Assembly: GCA_016715815.1 (NCBI GenBank)
Contig: JADJXN010000004.1
Span: 1-64,000, forward strand
Reading direction: 5' to 3'
Origin: Oligoflexia bacterium
GTDB taxonomy: Bacteria > Bdellovibrionota > Bdellovibrionia > JABDDW01
Length of the DNA: 64,000 nt
Part shown: positions 44,462 through 53,791 of the stretch, in pieces
Layout: the number at the start of each line of letters is the position of its first letter
Numbering within the stretch: the stretch's first letter is position 1
Made by a program: the position numbers and the translations under genes
The notes under the pieces: generated by a model
The model's database searches: none
The model's input: only the letters and a program-made list of their open reading frames with translations
Told to the model about the DNA's origin: nothing

Positions 44462-45328
44462 ATGCAAAAGTTATTATTAATAATCTATCTTACCAGCATT
44501 CCACTTTTTGCGGCAGACTTAAAAACTCAATGCAGCCAAGAGGCAGATAAAAATCAGTGGATCTATTCCCAAATTGAAACCATGGGGCTTGAAAAGGCTA
44601 AACTCTCTAAAAACCCAATATCTGTAGAATTTAATGCCCGCGAAGAAGCCTTGGTTGTGTGGGTACCACCAAATAACTGTGAAGCTATAACTCATGCCTT
44701 AATTACATTAAGTAAAATTAAAAAACAAAATGTGGAATTAAAGGGCGTGCGTTTTGTTTTTACCGAGGATTTTAAAGTTAATAAAGTGGTCCTTAAAGAT
44801 TTTGTATTACCCCTTAAAGTAAGTACCAATACTTTTTTAAAAAACCTTACTCATTTAGATGCAAACCCAGTTGAGGCTTTGGAAATTTCAAAACTTTTTG
44901 ATGATTATAAAAAACTAAACCCTAATTTAAAAAAGTTAATAGAAGAAAATGAAATTCAAAAAGCCAAAGAAAAACTTACTCAAATAAAAGACAAGGCAAA
45001 AACATGGAGTTTAAAACAAGCCCTTGATTTTAAAGAATCCTGGGGTAAGCATAAACCCATTTTAGATTTTAATTCAGATGTTAAAGACCACGAAGCACTT
45101 GTTCTAAGTTTTGATAAATTAAGGCGTGGCCTGTGGGAAGATGGATTAAAAGAATTTGAAAAAGTAGCCGGTAAAAACGAAAAGCTCAAAGAAGAAGTGA
45201 ATAAGGGAAGGGAAAATTTAGATAATATATTAAAGCATTTTAAATCTGAAATTTTAAAGTTTGAAACCCAAGTTCAAAAAACTTTTAAAGAAAAGCACCA
45301 AGTTTTATTTTCAAATGAGTCTTCATAA
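44462..45328 (+). CDS. exported helical protein of unknown function
   Basis: 288 residues with a signal peptide (about 1-18, ending IPLFAAD). Residues 150-288 are long Lys/Glu-rich helices with coiled-coil character (EIQKAKEKLTQIKDKAKTW, EKLKEEVNKGRENL). No family is recognised. Its last 14 bases overlap the trmB start, so they share a message. Confidence 0.75.
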   Translation: MQKLLLIIYLTSIPLFAADLKTQCSQEADKNQWIYSQIETMGLEKAKLSKNPISVEFNAREEALVVWVPPNNCEAITHALITLSKIKKQNVELKGVRFVFTEDFKVNKVVLKDFVLPLKVSTNTFLKNLTHLDANPVEALEISKLFDDYKKLNPNLKKLIEENEIQKAKEKLTQIKDKAKTWSLKQALDFKESWGKHKPILDFNSDVKDHEALVLSFDKLRRGLWEDGLKEFEKVAGKNEKLKEEVNKGRENLDNILKHFKSEILKFETQVQKTFKEKHQVLFSNESS

Positions 45329-46049
45329 ACTATTTACTTTTTTAAAATACACTTTTTTAAAAAAAGAGCTCCCCAGCTATTTTTATAAAAAAAACAAATA
45401 TAATCCAGAGGAGCACCCTAATATTTACGTGGGCATGCTCAAAGATTTTAAAAACCAAATTTTTGTTGAAGAACAAGCGCTAAAACTAAAAGGCAAATGG
45501 GGCGAGGTTTTTGAAAATAAATCTTTGCCCATTGATTTAGAAATTGGTTGCGGAAACGGAACTTTTTTTGAGTATTTAGCAAAAACAAACCCCGATAGAA
45601 ATTTTTTAGGAATTGAATATAAATACAAGCCTCTTGTGCAAACCATTAGAAGACTTAAAAAGGCAGGTTTAACTAATGGCTGCGGCATTAGGTTTAACGC
45701 CAAAGATATTGATGATATATTTGCGCCTAGCGAAATAAATAATATTTATATTTATTTTCCAGACCCCTGGCCAAAAAGAAAACATGAGAAAAACCGTCTT
45801 GTGAGGGCTAGTTTTTTAAACATGCTTTTTAAAATACAAAGTCAAAAAGGCTTTATTGATTTTAAAACAGATTCAGAAAGCTATTTTGATTTTGTCTGCG
45901 CGCAAGTTAAAAACACCTCTTACAAGGTGCAAAGGCATACACGTAATCTTCATCAATCAGAATGGGCTCGGGATAATTTTATTACGCAATTTGAAAATAT
46001 TTTTATTCGACAAAATTTACCCACATATTACATGCGACTAGTAAAATAA
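45315..46049 (+). CDS. trmB: tRNA (guanine-N7)-methyltransferase
   Basis: 244 residues from the ATG at 45315. DLEIGCGNGTFFEYLA is SAM motif I, FLGIEYKYKP motif II, and YFPDPWPKRKHEKNRLV is the TrmB signature for methylating G46 of tRNA. A start 54 bases upstream would lie deep inside the preceding gene. The N-terminal extension of about 55 residues is longer than in E. coli. Confidence 0.94.
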   Translation: MSLHKLFTFLKYTFLKKELPSYFYKKNKYNPEEHPNIYVGMLKDFKNQIFVEEQALKLKGKWGEVFENKSLPIDLEIGCGNGTFFEYLAKTNPDRNFLGIEYKYKPLVQTIRRLKKAGLTNGCGIRFNAKDIDDIFAPSEINNIYIYFPDPWPKRKHEKNRLVRASFLNMLFKIQSQKGFIDFKTDSESYFDFVCAQVKNTSYKVQRHTRNLHQSEWARDNFITQFENIFIRQNLPTYYMRLVK

Positions 46050-46053
46050 ATTT

Positions 46054-46090
46054 GGTAAAGTGTGGCTTGAAATATTCAAGCAAGATTACC
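46054..46090 (+). terminator. hairpin after trmB, possible terminator
   Basis: GCTTGA (46065-46070) and TCAAGC (46076-46081) form a stem with loop AATAT, extended by GGTAA/TTACC at 46054-46058 and 46086-46090. No T run follows, so termination is uncertain. Confidence 0.35.
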
Positions 46091-46373
46091 AGTAGCCGGT
46101 GGTAATTTCTACATCGCCTAAAACTTTAATCTGGCAACTTACACGAGTAGTTGGGTTTAGCTTTTCTCTTTGAATGAGCTTTTTTTCATTGGCATTAGGC
46201 TTTGACAGGTTTTCATTACCTTTAATAACTTTAACAATACATTTAGCACAAATCCCTTCCCCCCCACATGATGAACCAATAGGAAGCTGGGCCTCAATAA
46301 TGGCATTCATTAAGTTTGTTTTTGGCTCAACGTTGAGTGTTTTTTTTGACGGTAAAAAAGTAATTTTTGCCAT
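46086..46373 (-). CDS. 2Fe-2S ferredoxin
   Basis: 95 residues from the ATG at 46373, which aligns with the usual ferredoxin start MAKITFLPS. The cluster ligands are CGGEGICAKC (C-x5-C-x2-C) and a fourth Cys in TRVSCQI. This is the adrenodoxin/plant-type fold, carrying single electrons. An upstream in-frame ATG at 46430 adds 19 residues without support and would overlap the divergent SDR start region. Confidence 0.9.
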   Translation of the reverse strand: MAKITFLPSKKTLNVEPKTNLMNAIIEAQLPIGSSCGGEGICAKCIVKVIKGNENLSKPNANEKKLIQREKLNPTTRVSCQIKVLGDVEITTGYW

Positions 46374-46433
46374 TTTACTTAGTGTAAAATTGTTTATTTG
46401 AAAAAGCACAAGTTTTTTTTTATTCTCCACGAC

Positions 46434-47123
46434 ATGTTTAAATCAGTAGTCATTATTGGCGCTAGCCGCGGCTTAGGAAAAGCTTTAAGTTTTTTTATTA
46501 AAGAGCACCTGCCAGGGGCAAAGCAAATTTTATTGGTCTCAAGAAAAATTGATTTATTAACGGCTAATGCAGAAAAACTAAAAGCGCAGTTTGAAGAAGT
46601 TAAAACCATAAAAGCTGATATGAGTATGAGTGCTGATGTATTTGATCTTACCCATGCCATAAAATCTTTTAATGCAGATATTGTTATCTACTCTGCTGGT
46701 GGTGGGCCTTATGGGGAATTTGTCAAAAAGGATTGGAAAGACCATCAGTGGGCCATTGATGTGGGACTTAAAGCCCCAATGCAGCTTTTGCATTCATGGC
46801 TGAGTTTTCGAAATCCGACAGAGGCGGGCAGATTTATTATAGTGGGAAGTCGTATTGCAGAAAGCTCTCCTGATTTTAGCGCTTCAAGTTATGCGGCTAC
46901 TAAGCACGGTTTGGTGGGGCTTTTGAGTTCTATTCAGCCAGAGCTTTTAAAAAATAATAATAAAGCATGGCTTTTTTCACCCGGCTATATTGATACAGAA
47001 ATGCTCCCGCCAAATGCTAGCGCGCGTCACAATGGGGCAAAAATTATGAGTGTTGAAACTGCGGCCCAAGCTCTGCTACGTTGGGTAAAAAAAGATGGTC
47101 CCTGGCACCGCATATTAAACTAA
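46434..47123 (+). CDS. short-chain dehydrogenase/reductase
   Basis: 229 residues. GASRGLG (9-15) binds NAD(P), SAGGG is the NNAG-like motif, and S...SSYAATK supplies Ser, Tyr and Lys of the catalytic triad. Substrate is unknown. It is divergent from the ferredoxin, 60 bases apart, and followed by the perfect inverted repeat at 47124. Confidence 0.88.
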   Translation: MFKSVVIIGASRGLGKALSFFIKEHLPGAKQILLVSRKIDLLTANAEKLKAQFEEVKTIKADMSMSADVFDLTHAIKSFNADIVIYSAGGGPYGEFVKKDWKDHQWAIDVGLKAPMQLLHSWLSFRNPTEAGRFIIVGSRIAESSPDFSASSYAATKHGLVGLLSSIQPELLKNNNKAWLFSPGYIDTEMLPPNASARHNGAKIMSVETAAQALLRWVKKDGPWHRILN

Positions 47124-47176
47124 AGGTACGCCGTTCCTTTTTGGGAACGGACTACCCAAAAAGGAACGGCGTACCT
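47124..47176. repeat. perfect 22-bp inverted repeat
   Basis: Arms 47124-47145 (AGGTACGCCGTTCC, then TTTTTGGG) and 47155-47176 (CCCAAAAA, then GGAACGGCGTACCT) are exactly complementary around the 9-base loop AACGGACTA. It starts directly at the SDR stop and ends 14 bases before trxB. It may terminate or attenuate transcription, or be a mobile palindromic repeat. Confidence 0.95.
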
Positions 47177-47190
47177 AAAGAGGAGAAGAA

Positions 47191-48111
47191 ATGGAAGAGT
47201 TAGTTATTATTGGTTCTGGTCCTGCTGGTTATACGGCAGCTATTTATGCAGCAAGAGCAAACTTAAAACCACTTTGCATTGAGGGCTACTAAAGTGGCGG
47301 CCAATTAATGATCACCTCAGAGGTTGAAAACTATCCCGGCTTTGATCATGGCATTCAAGGACCAGATTTAATGGCCATTATGCGCAAACAAGCTGAGCGT
47401 TTTGAAACACGCTTTATTACTAAAAACGTAACTAAAGTAGATTTTAGCAAACGTCCTTTTAAACTTTGGATTGAAGATGAATTAATTCAAGCAAAAGCCG
47501 TTATTATTGCAACCGGTGCTTCTGCAAAATGGCTTGGCATTCCCAGTGAGCAAACTTTTATGGGTAAAGGTGTTTCTGCATGTGCCACTTGTGACGGTGC
47601 CTTTTTTAAAAAACAAGATGTTGTCGTTGTTGGCGGCGGTGATACAGCTATGGAAGAGGCTAATTTTTTAACCAGGTTTTGTAATAAAATTTATTTGGTG
47701 CATAGAAGAGATGAATTTAGAGCCAGTAAAATTATGCAAGAGCGGGTTTTAAAAAACCCTAAAGTGGAAGTTATTTACGACACTAAAGTGGATGAGATAT
47801 TGGGGGATATGAAGGGTGTAAATAAAGTGCGCCTGAAAAATATAAAATCAAATCAAACAAGAGAAGTAAGTGTTACGGGAATTTTTATGGCCATAGGGCA
47901 TAAACCCAATACAGAAATTTTTAAAGAATTTATAAAACTAGATCAGGCCGAATATATTCAAACCAAACCCGGCACAACCCAGACCAACGTAGAAGGTGTT
48001 TTTGCAGCAGGAGATGTACAAGACCATATTTACCGCCAAGCTGTTACAGCTGCTGGTACTGGTTGTATGGCTGCCCTTGAAGCGGAGCGGTTTTTAGAGA
48101 GAAATCATTAA
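47191..48111 (+). pseudogene. trxB: thioredoxin reductase with an in-frame stop codon
   Basis: AGGAG precedes the ATG. The frame encodes a full 306-codon thioredoxin reductase: GSGPAG (8-13) for FAD, CATC (131-134) as redox site, VVGGGDTAMEEA for NADPH and FAAGDV near the end. Codon 34 (47290-47292) is TAA in IEGY-stop-SGGQLM. One transition would make it CAA and restore the usual GGQL region. As written only 33 residues or an internal restart at 47308, lacking the FAD site, would be made. The protein normally recycles thioredoxin, present here as trxA, so error or another trxB copy is likely. Confidence 0.93.
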
Positions 48112-48177
48112 ATTTTGCATAAAATTGTGGCATAATAATAAAACACAACATAGGTGTTGTCAGGGAGGATAACCCGC

Positions 48178-48756
48178 TTGAAACTCTTGACCCTTTTTTC
48201 CATTTTTTTATTCGCTAACAACGCGCAAGCAGCAAGCTGCAAGCAGATGAAAAGATATCATCAATTCACAGATGAATTTTGCGAGCTAGTAACCAAAAAG
48301 GCTGACAAAAATAAAAATGATGTGGATTCAAGGCTTAAAGCAGCAGAGGAAGTTGTTAAAGAAAAAAACTATCAAATTTATTCTGACCAGCACGACCTAT
48401 TAAATACATTAGAGACAGGCGATTATGAAAAGATTTTTAAAAATGCTAAGTATAATTTAATTACATATTGTGCAAAAAACACGCGTGTTAATGTGCTTTT
48501 GAGAGTAGAGCGAGCCGAAAAAAAGCCAAAAATTGAAGATAAAATTATTAGTTATTTTGATGCAGATTTGCTTGATAAGCTAAATGCAACAGGTGCTACA
48601 TCGCGCACTTGTATAACAGCAGTTTTTAAATACCTGGATGTTTATAACCACAAATACAAAATGCAAAAACTAGAAAATGAGAAGCATGAGCAGCTTAAAT
48701 GCATTCACCAACAAAATTGCGGGGCTGATGGAAAGCCAATGAGGAGAGGGCAATGA
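48178..48756 (+). CDS. exported Cys-containing protein, unknown function
   Basis: 192 residues. TTG at 48178 is chosen as start: GGGAGG lies nine bases upstream, and the product then opens with a signal peptide (MKLLTLFSIFLFANNAQA). GTG at 48154 is an alternative. Six mature Cys residues (SCKQM, EFCEL, TYCAK, RTCIT, LKCIH, QNCGA) fit three disulfides. No family is known. Its stop overlaps the next gene by four bases. Confidence 0.72.
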   Translation: MKLLTLFSIFLFANNAQAASCKQMKRYHQFTDEFCELVTKKADKNKNDVDSRLKAAEEVVKEKNYQIYSDQHDLLNTLETGDYEKIFKNAKYNLITYCAKNTRVNVLLRVERAEKKPKIEDKIISYFDADLLDKLNATGATSRTCITAVFKYLDVYNHKYKMQKLENEKHEQLKCIHQQNCGADGKPMRRGQ

Positions 48757-49319
48757 AGTTTATTTTAATGTTTCTTTTATTAGCAAGTTATAGTGCAAAT
48801 GCAAGTGACTCTCTAAGAGTTGAAGTATTTAAAAATGCATGTGAAAAAAACTATTGCAGATTAATAAGTGCAATTAATAAATCTCTTTGTACGTCAGCAA
48901 GAATTGATCTTGAAAAGGGTGAGAAAATTCCAAAGATAAAAAATAATACTTACCTTCAAAAGGCTATCATTGAAAATGAAAACAAGGCTGTTTGCAATCA
49001 AGCTGTAAATGCTTATGTAAAAGAAAGTGCTGAATATTTGGTTCAGGCTTTTAAAAATGAGCAAGCTAAAAACCCAAGATTTAATTCTGTTTCTGATATC
49101 CCAAGATGTGAAAAACTAACGAGCCAAAGTATATATTCAAACTGTGCAGATTATGAAGCTGATGTTACAGCGGGTAATAGATTATTAAACCCTAATGAAA
49201 GCAAAGTTCATGTGGCAGCAAATTACCCACAAGCAGATAAAAAAAATAAAAAAGAACAGGCGCCTACATATATAAATACAAAAGGGCAAATGAATAAAAA
49301 AGGCTCAAGGGCTCAATAA
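48753..49319 (+). CDS. exported Cys-containing protein, unknown function
   Basis: 188 residues with a signal peptide (about 1-17, ending SANAS). Cys residues are spaced through the first 140 residues (NACEKNYC, SLCTS, AVCNQ, PRCEK, SNCAD). The last 40 are Lys- and Gln-rich and probably disordered. It is translationally coupled to the gene before it and lies 21 bases ahead of the receiver gene. Confidence 0.72.
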   Translation: MKFILMFLLLASYSANASDSLRVEVFKNACEKNYCRLISAINKSLCTSARIDLEKGEKIPKIKNNTYLQKAIIENENKAVCNQAVNAYVKESAEYLVQAFKNEQAKNPRFNSVSDIPRCEKLTSQSIYSNCADYEADVTAGNRLLNPNESKVHVAANYPQADKKNKKEQAPTYINTKGQMNKKGSRAQ

Positions 49320-49340
49320 ACAAAGAAAGGCGAGACACGG

Positions 49341-49838
49341 ATGTCTGGCAAAAAAACAATCAACACTAAACAGCTTGTTGATAAAATTGAAAAGATGACC
49401 AAAGAAAAAATCACAAAAGAAAAAGTGGTTTCTTTGGCAGATTACAGAAATTTAAAACAAAAAGAGGTTCCCAAAACTATTCTTATTGTGGATGATGACG
49501 AAACTATGCGCCAAGCGCTTAAGCGTCTTTTTGAGGGCGAAGGTTATCGTGTGCGCTTAGCTGCAGATGGCACTCAACTTTCTCAAGTGCTTGAAGAGGG
49601 CCCTATTGAATTAATAGTTTTAGACATTGGCCTTCCTTGGATAAACGGTTTTGAATTGGCCAAACTTTTAAAAGAAAATGAAGAGCTTAAAAAAATACCT
49701 TTAGTATTTATCTCTGCTAAAACCAGTGAGTTTGATGTTAAGCGCGGCTTTAACGTAGGTGCAGATGATTACATTAAAAAGCCCTTTGATGTAGATGAAG
49801 TTAAAAATACCGTTAAAACCCTTCTTAAACTAAGATGA
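49341..49838 (+). CDS. single-domain response regulator (receiver)
   Basis: 165 residues. The first 44 are a Lys-rich extension that is not part of the receiver. The receiver has DDD at 51-53, phospho-acceptor D95 in VLDIGLP, S125 and K127 in FISAKT. No output domain follows, so it signals by protein contact. No histidine kinase is encoded nearby. Its stop overlaps the start of the Cys-rich exported gene by four bases, tying it to three secreted proteins. Confidence 0.9.
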   Translation: MSGKKTINTKQLVDKIEKMTKEKITKEKVVSLADYRNLKQKEVPKTILIVDDDETMRQALKRLFEGEGYRVRLAADGTQLSQVLEEGPIELIVLDIGLPWINGFELAKLLKENEELKKIPLVFISAKTSEFDVKRGFNVGADDYIKKPFDVDEVKNTVKTLLKLR

Positions 49839-50923
49839 AATTTAGTTTTTTATTACTCTTAACACTTTTTGCTACAGCACAAGATGTTCCTGTAACATCA
49901 CAAGCGAGAGAGAAATTTACAGACTGCTTAGTTCAAAAAATTAGGGCTGAAAAACGGCCAATTGAAGAAAGTCTATCTCAATGCTCTGAAGAGTTAAGTA
50001 AAAGCTTAAAATTTAAAAATATTAAACCAGTGTATAGAACAAGTTTTTCAGATGAACGTACGGCTAGTTTTTTTATTAAAACAAAGCTTATTGTAAAAGA
50101 AGGTAAATCTGAAAAAGTCACAGAAGAATCATCGGAGGTGCAAAGTGTGTTTAACATTAGCCCTGATGATAATTTTTGTAACAATTGTAAATCTACTTAC
50201 CATGGTGGGGCATTTGCAGCGCTTAAAGAGGTAAAGGAGCTGCTTGAGTCTTTGACTGATGATAGTAATTGCCCCCCCTTAAAACCTGGTCAGTGGAGAG
50301 CTTTTTTTTCATGTGAGGCGCGGTGTGGCGCGGGCTACGACAAGGTTGGAGAAGACTGTATCTCTAAGTGCTCTATTAATGAAACCTTTGTAAACAACAA
50401 ATGCATGAGTTGTGAAGAGCTAAAGAGTAGAAAATATGGTCAAAATTATCACCAAGCCCCCCCTTACAAAGTTATAGCTAAACCTGATGAGCGTGGAATA
50501 TGCGTGGATCAATTTGGTTGTGTTATGGAAACACAAGTATGGAGTTTTAGATATTCACAATGTGTTGATCTGTGTGACATTGGTAAGGAAAATGATTTTG
50601 AATCTGATGATATGTTCGCATGTAAAGACAAAGATAACCATTGCGATGTAGTTAGGGATTTCTACTTAAATGCTCCATTTAATTCCCCACCCCAAGAAGT
50701 TTTAAATTTAGTTGCTGGGTGCGATGTAAATAATATTTTATATAAATTTAGAAACGAATATTTTAAAAAAATACAATTAAGGTATGAAAGATGTCTGAAA
50801 GGATTTGATTTTGTTGGGCCTACTTCAATGGATGCACATTACCTTTTTAAGCTATGTAATACAGGGGGGCAAGCAGACGTCGGGCCAAATTGGCTTTACC
50901 CCAATACATACTACGTAGATTAA
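49835..50923 (+). CDS. large Cys-rich exported protein, unknown function
   Basis: 362 residues with a signal peptide (about 1-15). Cys residues are dense from 115 to 275 (NFCNNCKS, FFSCEARCGAGYDKVGEDC, CMSCEE), in a pattern like EGF- or TIL-type disulfide modules. It is probably a surface or periplasmic protein. It is the last gene of the 48178-50923 unit and faces oppF with a 15-base gap. Confidence 0.75.
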   Translation: MKFSFLLLLTLFATAQDVPVTSQAREKFTDCLVQKIRAEKRPIEESLSQCSEELSKSLKFKNIKPVYRTSFSDERTASFFIKTKLIVKEGKSEKVTEESSEVQSVFNISPDDNFCNNCKSTYHGGAFAALKEVKELLESLTDDSNCPPLKPGQWRAFFSCEARCGAGYDKVGEDCISKCSINETFVNNKCMSCEELKSRKYGQNYHQAPPYKVIAKPDERGICVDQFGCVMETQVWSFRYSQCVDLCDIGKENDFESDDMFACKDKDNHCDVVRDFYLNAPFNSPPQEVLNLVAGCDVNNILYKFRNEYFKKIQLRYERCLKGFDFVGPTSMDAHYLFKLCNTGGQADVGPNWLYPNTYYVD

Positions 50924-50938
50924 ATAAAATTTATGGCA

Positions 50939-51910
50939 TTAAACCTTTAAGCAGCGGGCTTCGTGGTTTGAGCCAAGGTTTTTTAAGATGGGGTCAGTGG
51001 TTTTGCACTCATCAGACATTATGGGGCAGCGGGGGTTAAAGTAACAACCGCTGGGTGGGTTAACGGGGCTTGGGACATCTCCTTGAAGAATAATTCTTTT
51101 CATTTTATGCCCACCTACTTTGGGAACAGGAATGGCAGATAAAAGAGCTTGTGTGTAGGGATGCCTTGGGTTTTTGTAAAGCTCATCAGCATCGGCAAGT
51201 TCTACCACTTTGCCAAGATACATTACGGCAACACGATTACTAATATGCTCTACCACTTTTAAGTCATGGGCAATGAATAAATAAGTAAGGCCTAGCTTTT
51301 GCTGTAAATCCATTAATAGGTTAATGACTTGTGCTTGAATAGAAACATCAAGAGCAGAAACAGGCTCATCACACACAATTAATTCTGGCTCTACTGCTAA
51401 TGAGCGGGCAATACCAATACGTTGTCGCTGGCCACCGGAGAACTCATGGGGGTAGCGGTCAATGGATTCTTTGCGTAACCCCACTGTTTCAATTAATTCT
51501 TTTACTCTGTTTCTTCTGTCATTGGCTGAGTTTCCAATTTTATGAATAATTAAAGGCTCTTCAATAATTTTACCAACAGTCATTCTGGGGTTAAGGCTGG
51601 AGTAAGGGTCTTGAAATATAATCTGCATTTTGCGGCGAAGTGCTCTAAGCTCCTCACCCTTTGTTTGGGTAATATCTTTGCCTTCTAATAAAATTTGGCC
51701 GGCACTTACGTCAATTAACCTAATAATGCATCTGCCAAGGGTTGATTTTCCGCAGCCTGATTCACCCACAAGGCCCAGTGTTTCACCTTTTTGAATTTTT
51801 AAACTTACATCACTAACAGCTTTAACACTTGCAATTTGGCGAGAGAAAAATCCGCCTTTAATAGGAAAGTGCTTTGATAAATTTTTAACTTCAATAAATG
51901 GTGTGCTCAT
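50939..51910 (-). CDS. oppF: oligopeptide ABC transporter ATP-binding protein
   Basis: 323 residues. Walker A GESGCGKST, signature SGGQRQR and Walker B LIVCDEPVSALD are intact, and the C-terminal GCYFNPRCPIMSDEC region is typical of Opp/Dpp ATPases. It hydrolyses ATP to drive peptide import. It is the last gene of the operon; its start overlaps the oppD stop by four bases. Confidence 0.95.
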   Translation of the reverse strand: MSTPFIEVKNLSKHFPIKGGFFSRQIASVKAVSDVSLKIQKGETLGLVGESGCGKSTLGRCIIRLIDVSAGQILLEGKDITQTKGEELRALRRKMQIIFQDPYSSLNPRMTVGKIIEEPLIIHKIGNSANDRRNRVKELIETVGLRKESIDRYPHEFSGGQRQRIGIARSLAVEPELIVCDEPVSALDVSIQAQVINLLMDLQQKLGLTYLFIAHDLKVVEHISNRVAVMYLGKVVELADADELYKNPRHPYTQALLSAIPVPKVGGHKMKRIILQGDVPSPVNPPSGCYFNPRCPIMSDECKTTDPILKNLGSNHEARCLKV

Positions 51911-52884
51911 TTTTGTTTCACCGGGTTATAACAGGCAACATTGTGCTCTAGTTTTTCAAGCTCAGGCTGGCGGACTTTACACTGCTCAATGCTTTGCGTG
52001 CATCTATCAAAAAACCTACAGCCTTGGGGTAAATTAGCAAGGCTTGGCACAATGCCTGGTATGGTTTCAAGCCTGGTTTTACGTTTTCCTGTTTCAAAAT
52101 GCGGTACTGAATTTAAAAGTCCTTTTGTGTAAGGGTGCAAGGGGCGGTTAAAGATTTGGTCAGCCGTTCCGTATTCAACAATTTTACCAGCATACATAAC
52201 AGCCACATCATCACAGGTTTCAGCTACAACACCCAAGTCATGAGTTATTAAAATCATTGCAGTATTGAGCTCGCGCTGCAGTTTTTTAATTAAATCTAGG
52301 ATTTGTGCTTGAATGGTAACATCAAGGGCAGTTGTTGGCTCATCGGCGATTAAAAGATCAGGGCTACAGCTAAGTGCTATAGCAATCATTACCCGTTGGC
52401 GCATGCCACCTGAGAGTTGGTGTGGGTAATCATCAATGCGTTTTTCAGGGCTAGGGATGCCAACAAGCTTTAGCATATCAATGGCTTTTTCACGTACTTG
52501 TTTAGAACTTAATTCTTTTTGGTGAAGCTTAATGGCCTCTTCTATTTGGTTGCCGATTGTAAAAACGGGGTTTAAAGAAGTCATGGGCTCTTGAAAGATC
52601 ATCCCAATTTTATTGCCCCTAATTTTTCGCATTTCATTTTGTGAAAGCTTTAAAAGGTTTTGCCCTTTAAATAAAATCTCACCACTTTCAATTTTTCCAG
52701 GCGGCATTGGAATAAGACCCATAATAGATAAAGAGGTAACAGACTTTCCGCAACCTGATTCACCCACAATGCCAAGGGTTTTACCTGCATCAACTTTAAA
52801 GCTGACGTTATCAACAGCATTAAAAGTACCCTCTTGGGTTTTAAAACTGGTAACTAGGTTTTTAACTTCTACAACACTACTCAT
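51907..52884 (-). CDS. oppD: oligopeptide ABC transporter ATP-binding protein
   Basis: 325 residues with Walker A GESGCGKS, SGGMRQR, LIADEPTTALD, and the oligopeptide-specific C-terminal Cys cluster (GCRFFDRCTQS..QC). It pairs with OppF as the second ATPase of the importer. Seven bases separate it from oppC. Confidence 0.95.
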   Translation of the reverse strand: MSSVVEVKNLVTSFKTQEGTFNAVDNVSFKVDAGKTLGIVGESGCGKSVTSLSIMGLIPMPPGKIESGEILFKGQNLLKLSQNEMRKIRGNKIGMIFQEPMTSLNPVFTIGNQIEEAIKLHQKELSSKQVREKAIDMLKLVGIPSPEKRIDDYPHQLSGGMRQRVMIAIALSCSPDLLIADEPTTALDVTIQAQILDLIKKLQRELNTAMILITHDLGVVAETCDDVAVMYAGKIVEYGTADQIFNRPLHPYTKGLLNSVPHFETGKRKTRLETIPGIVPSLANLPQGCRFFDRCTQSIEQCKVRQPELEKLEHNVACYNPVKQK

Positions 52885-52891
52885 AAATTCC

Positions 52892-53791
52892 TTACTTGTT
52901 ACGTAGCTTTGGGTCTAGCGCTTCTCTTAAAGCATCATTAAAAAGTGTAAATGCCAAAATAAGAAAAAACATAAAAATACTAGCACAAGTTAGGCCCCAC
53001 CAAACTCCGCGGGCCATTTCAAGTTTTGCATCATCTATCATGATTCCCCAGCTTGGTTGACCAGGCTCTACACCTAAACCAAGATAGCTTAAAACAACTT
53101 CCATTTTAATAGCGGTAATAAAGCGCACACTTAGGTTGACTAAGATAATATGAAACACGTTTGGCAAAATATGTAAAAACATACGTCTTTTATGGCTAGC
53201 ACCAATAGCCATTGCAGATTGCACATAATCACGGCGTTTGTGCTTCATAAATTCTGTTCTAATAAGTTTACATAAGCTCACCCAAGTGGTTAAGCCTATG
53301 GAGATATAAACTGTACTTATTCCACGTCCCATGGCGTAGCCAAGAGCAATGATTTTTAAAATATCCGGAATACTTTCAACAACGTTGTAAAACCAAACAA
53401 TAAAATCATCTACTAAGCCGCCAAAATACCCAGCAATTGCGCCCAGGGTTACGCCAATTGGTATGGCAATAAAAGAAGTAGCAAGGCCAATGGAAAGGGC
53501 AATGCGTGTACCATGAAGGCCACGGGCAAAAACATCTCTTCCAAAAATATCTGTTCCAAACCAATGACTACTTGAAGGTGCTGCGTAACTGTCTGGACCG
53601 TTAACAGAAAAATCTGCTCCTAAAAGACCAAGCCAAGTTAAAAGAGCAATAGCCACATAACCACAAATAATAAAAAAGCAAACAACACCGAGTTTATTTT
53701 TCTTAAACCGTCTGTAGGCATCAGACCATAAGCTTACACCTGCAGATGAAACTTGATTTTGTTCTACAGTTGCAGTTGTACCTGTGCTCAT
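52892..53791 (-). CDS. oppC: oligopeptide ABC transporter permease
   Basis: 299 residues, six membrane helices, with FGTDIFGRDVFARGLHGTRIALSIG near the start of the permease domain and the EAA-type loop around KRRDYVQSAMAIGASHKRRMFLHILPN contacting the ATPases. Its start overlaps the oppB stop. Confidence 0.94.
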   Translation of the reverse strand: MSTGTTATVEQNQVSSAGVSLWSDAYRRFKKNKLGVVCFFIICGYVAIALLTWLGLLGADFSVNGPDSYAAPSSSHWFGTDIFGRDVFARGLHGTRIALSIGLATSFIAIPIGVTLGAIAGYFGGLVDDFIVWFYNVVESIPDILKIIALGYAMGRGISTVYISIGLTTWVSLCKLIRTEFMKHKRRDYVQSAMAIGASHKRRMFLHILPNVFHIILVNLSVRFITAIKMEVVLSYLGLGVEPGQPSWGIMIDDAKLEMARGVWWGLTCASIFMFFLILAFTLFNDALREALDPKLRNK

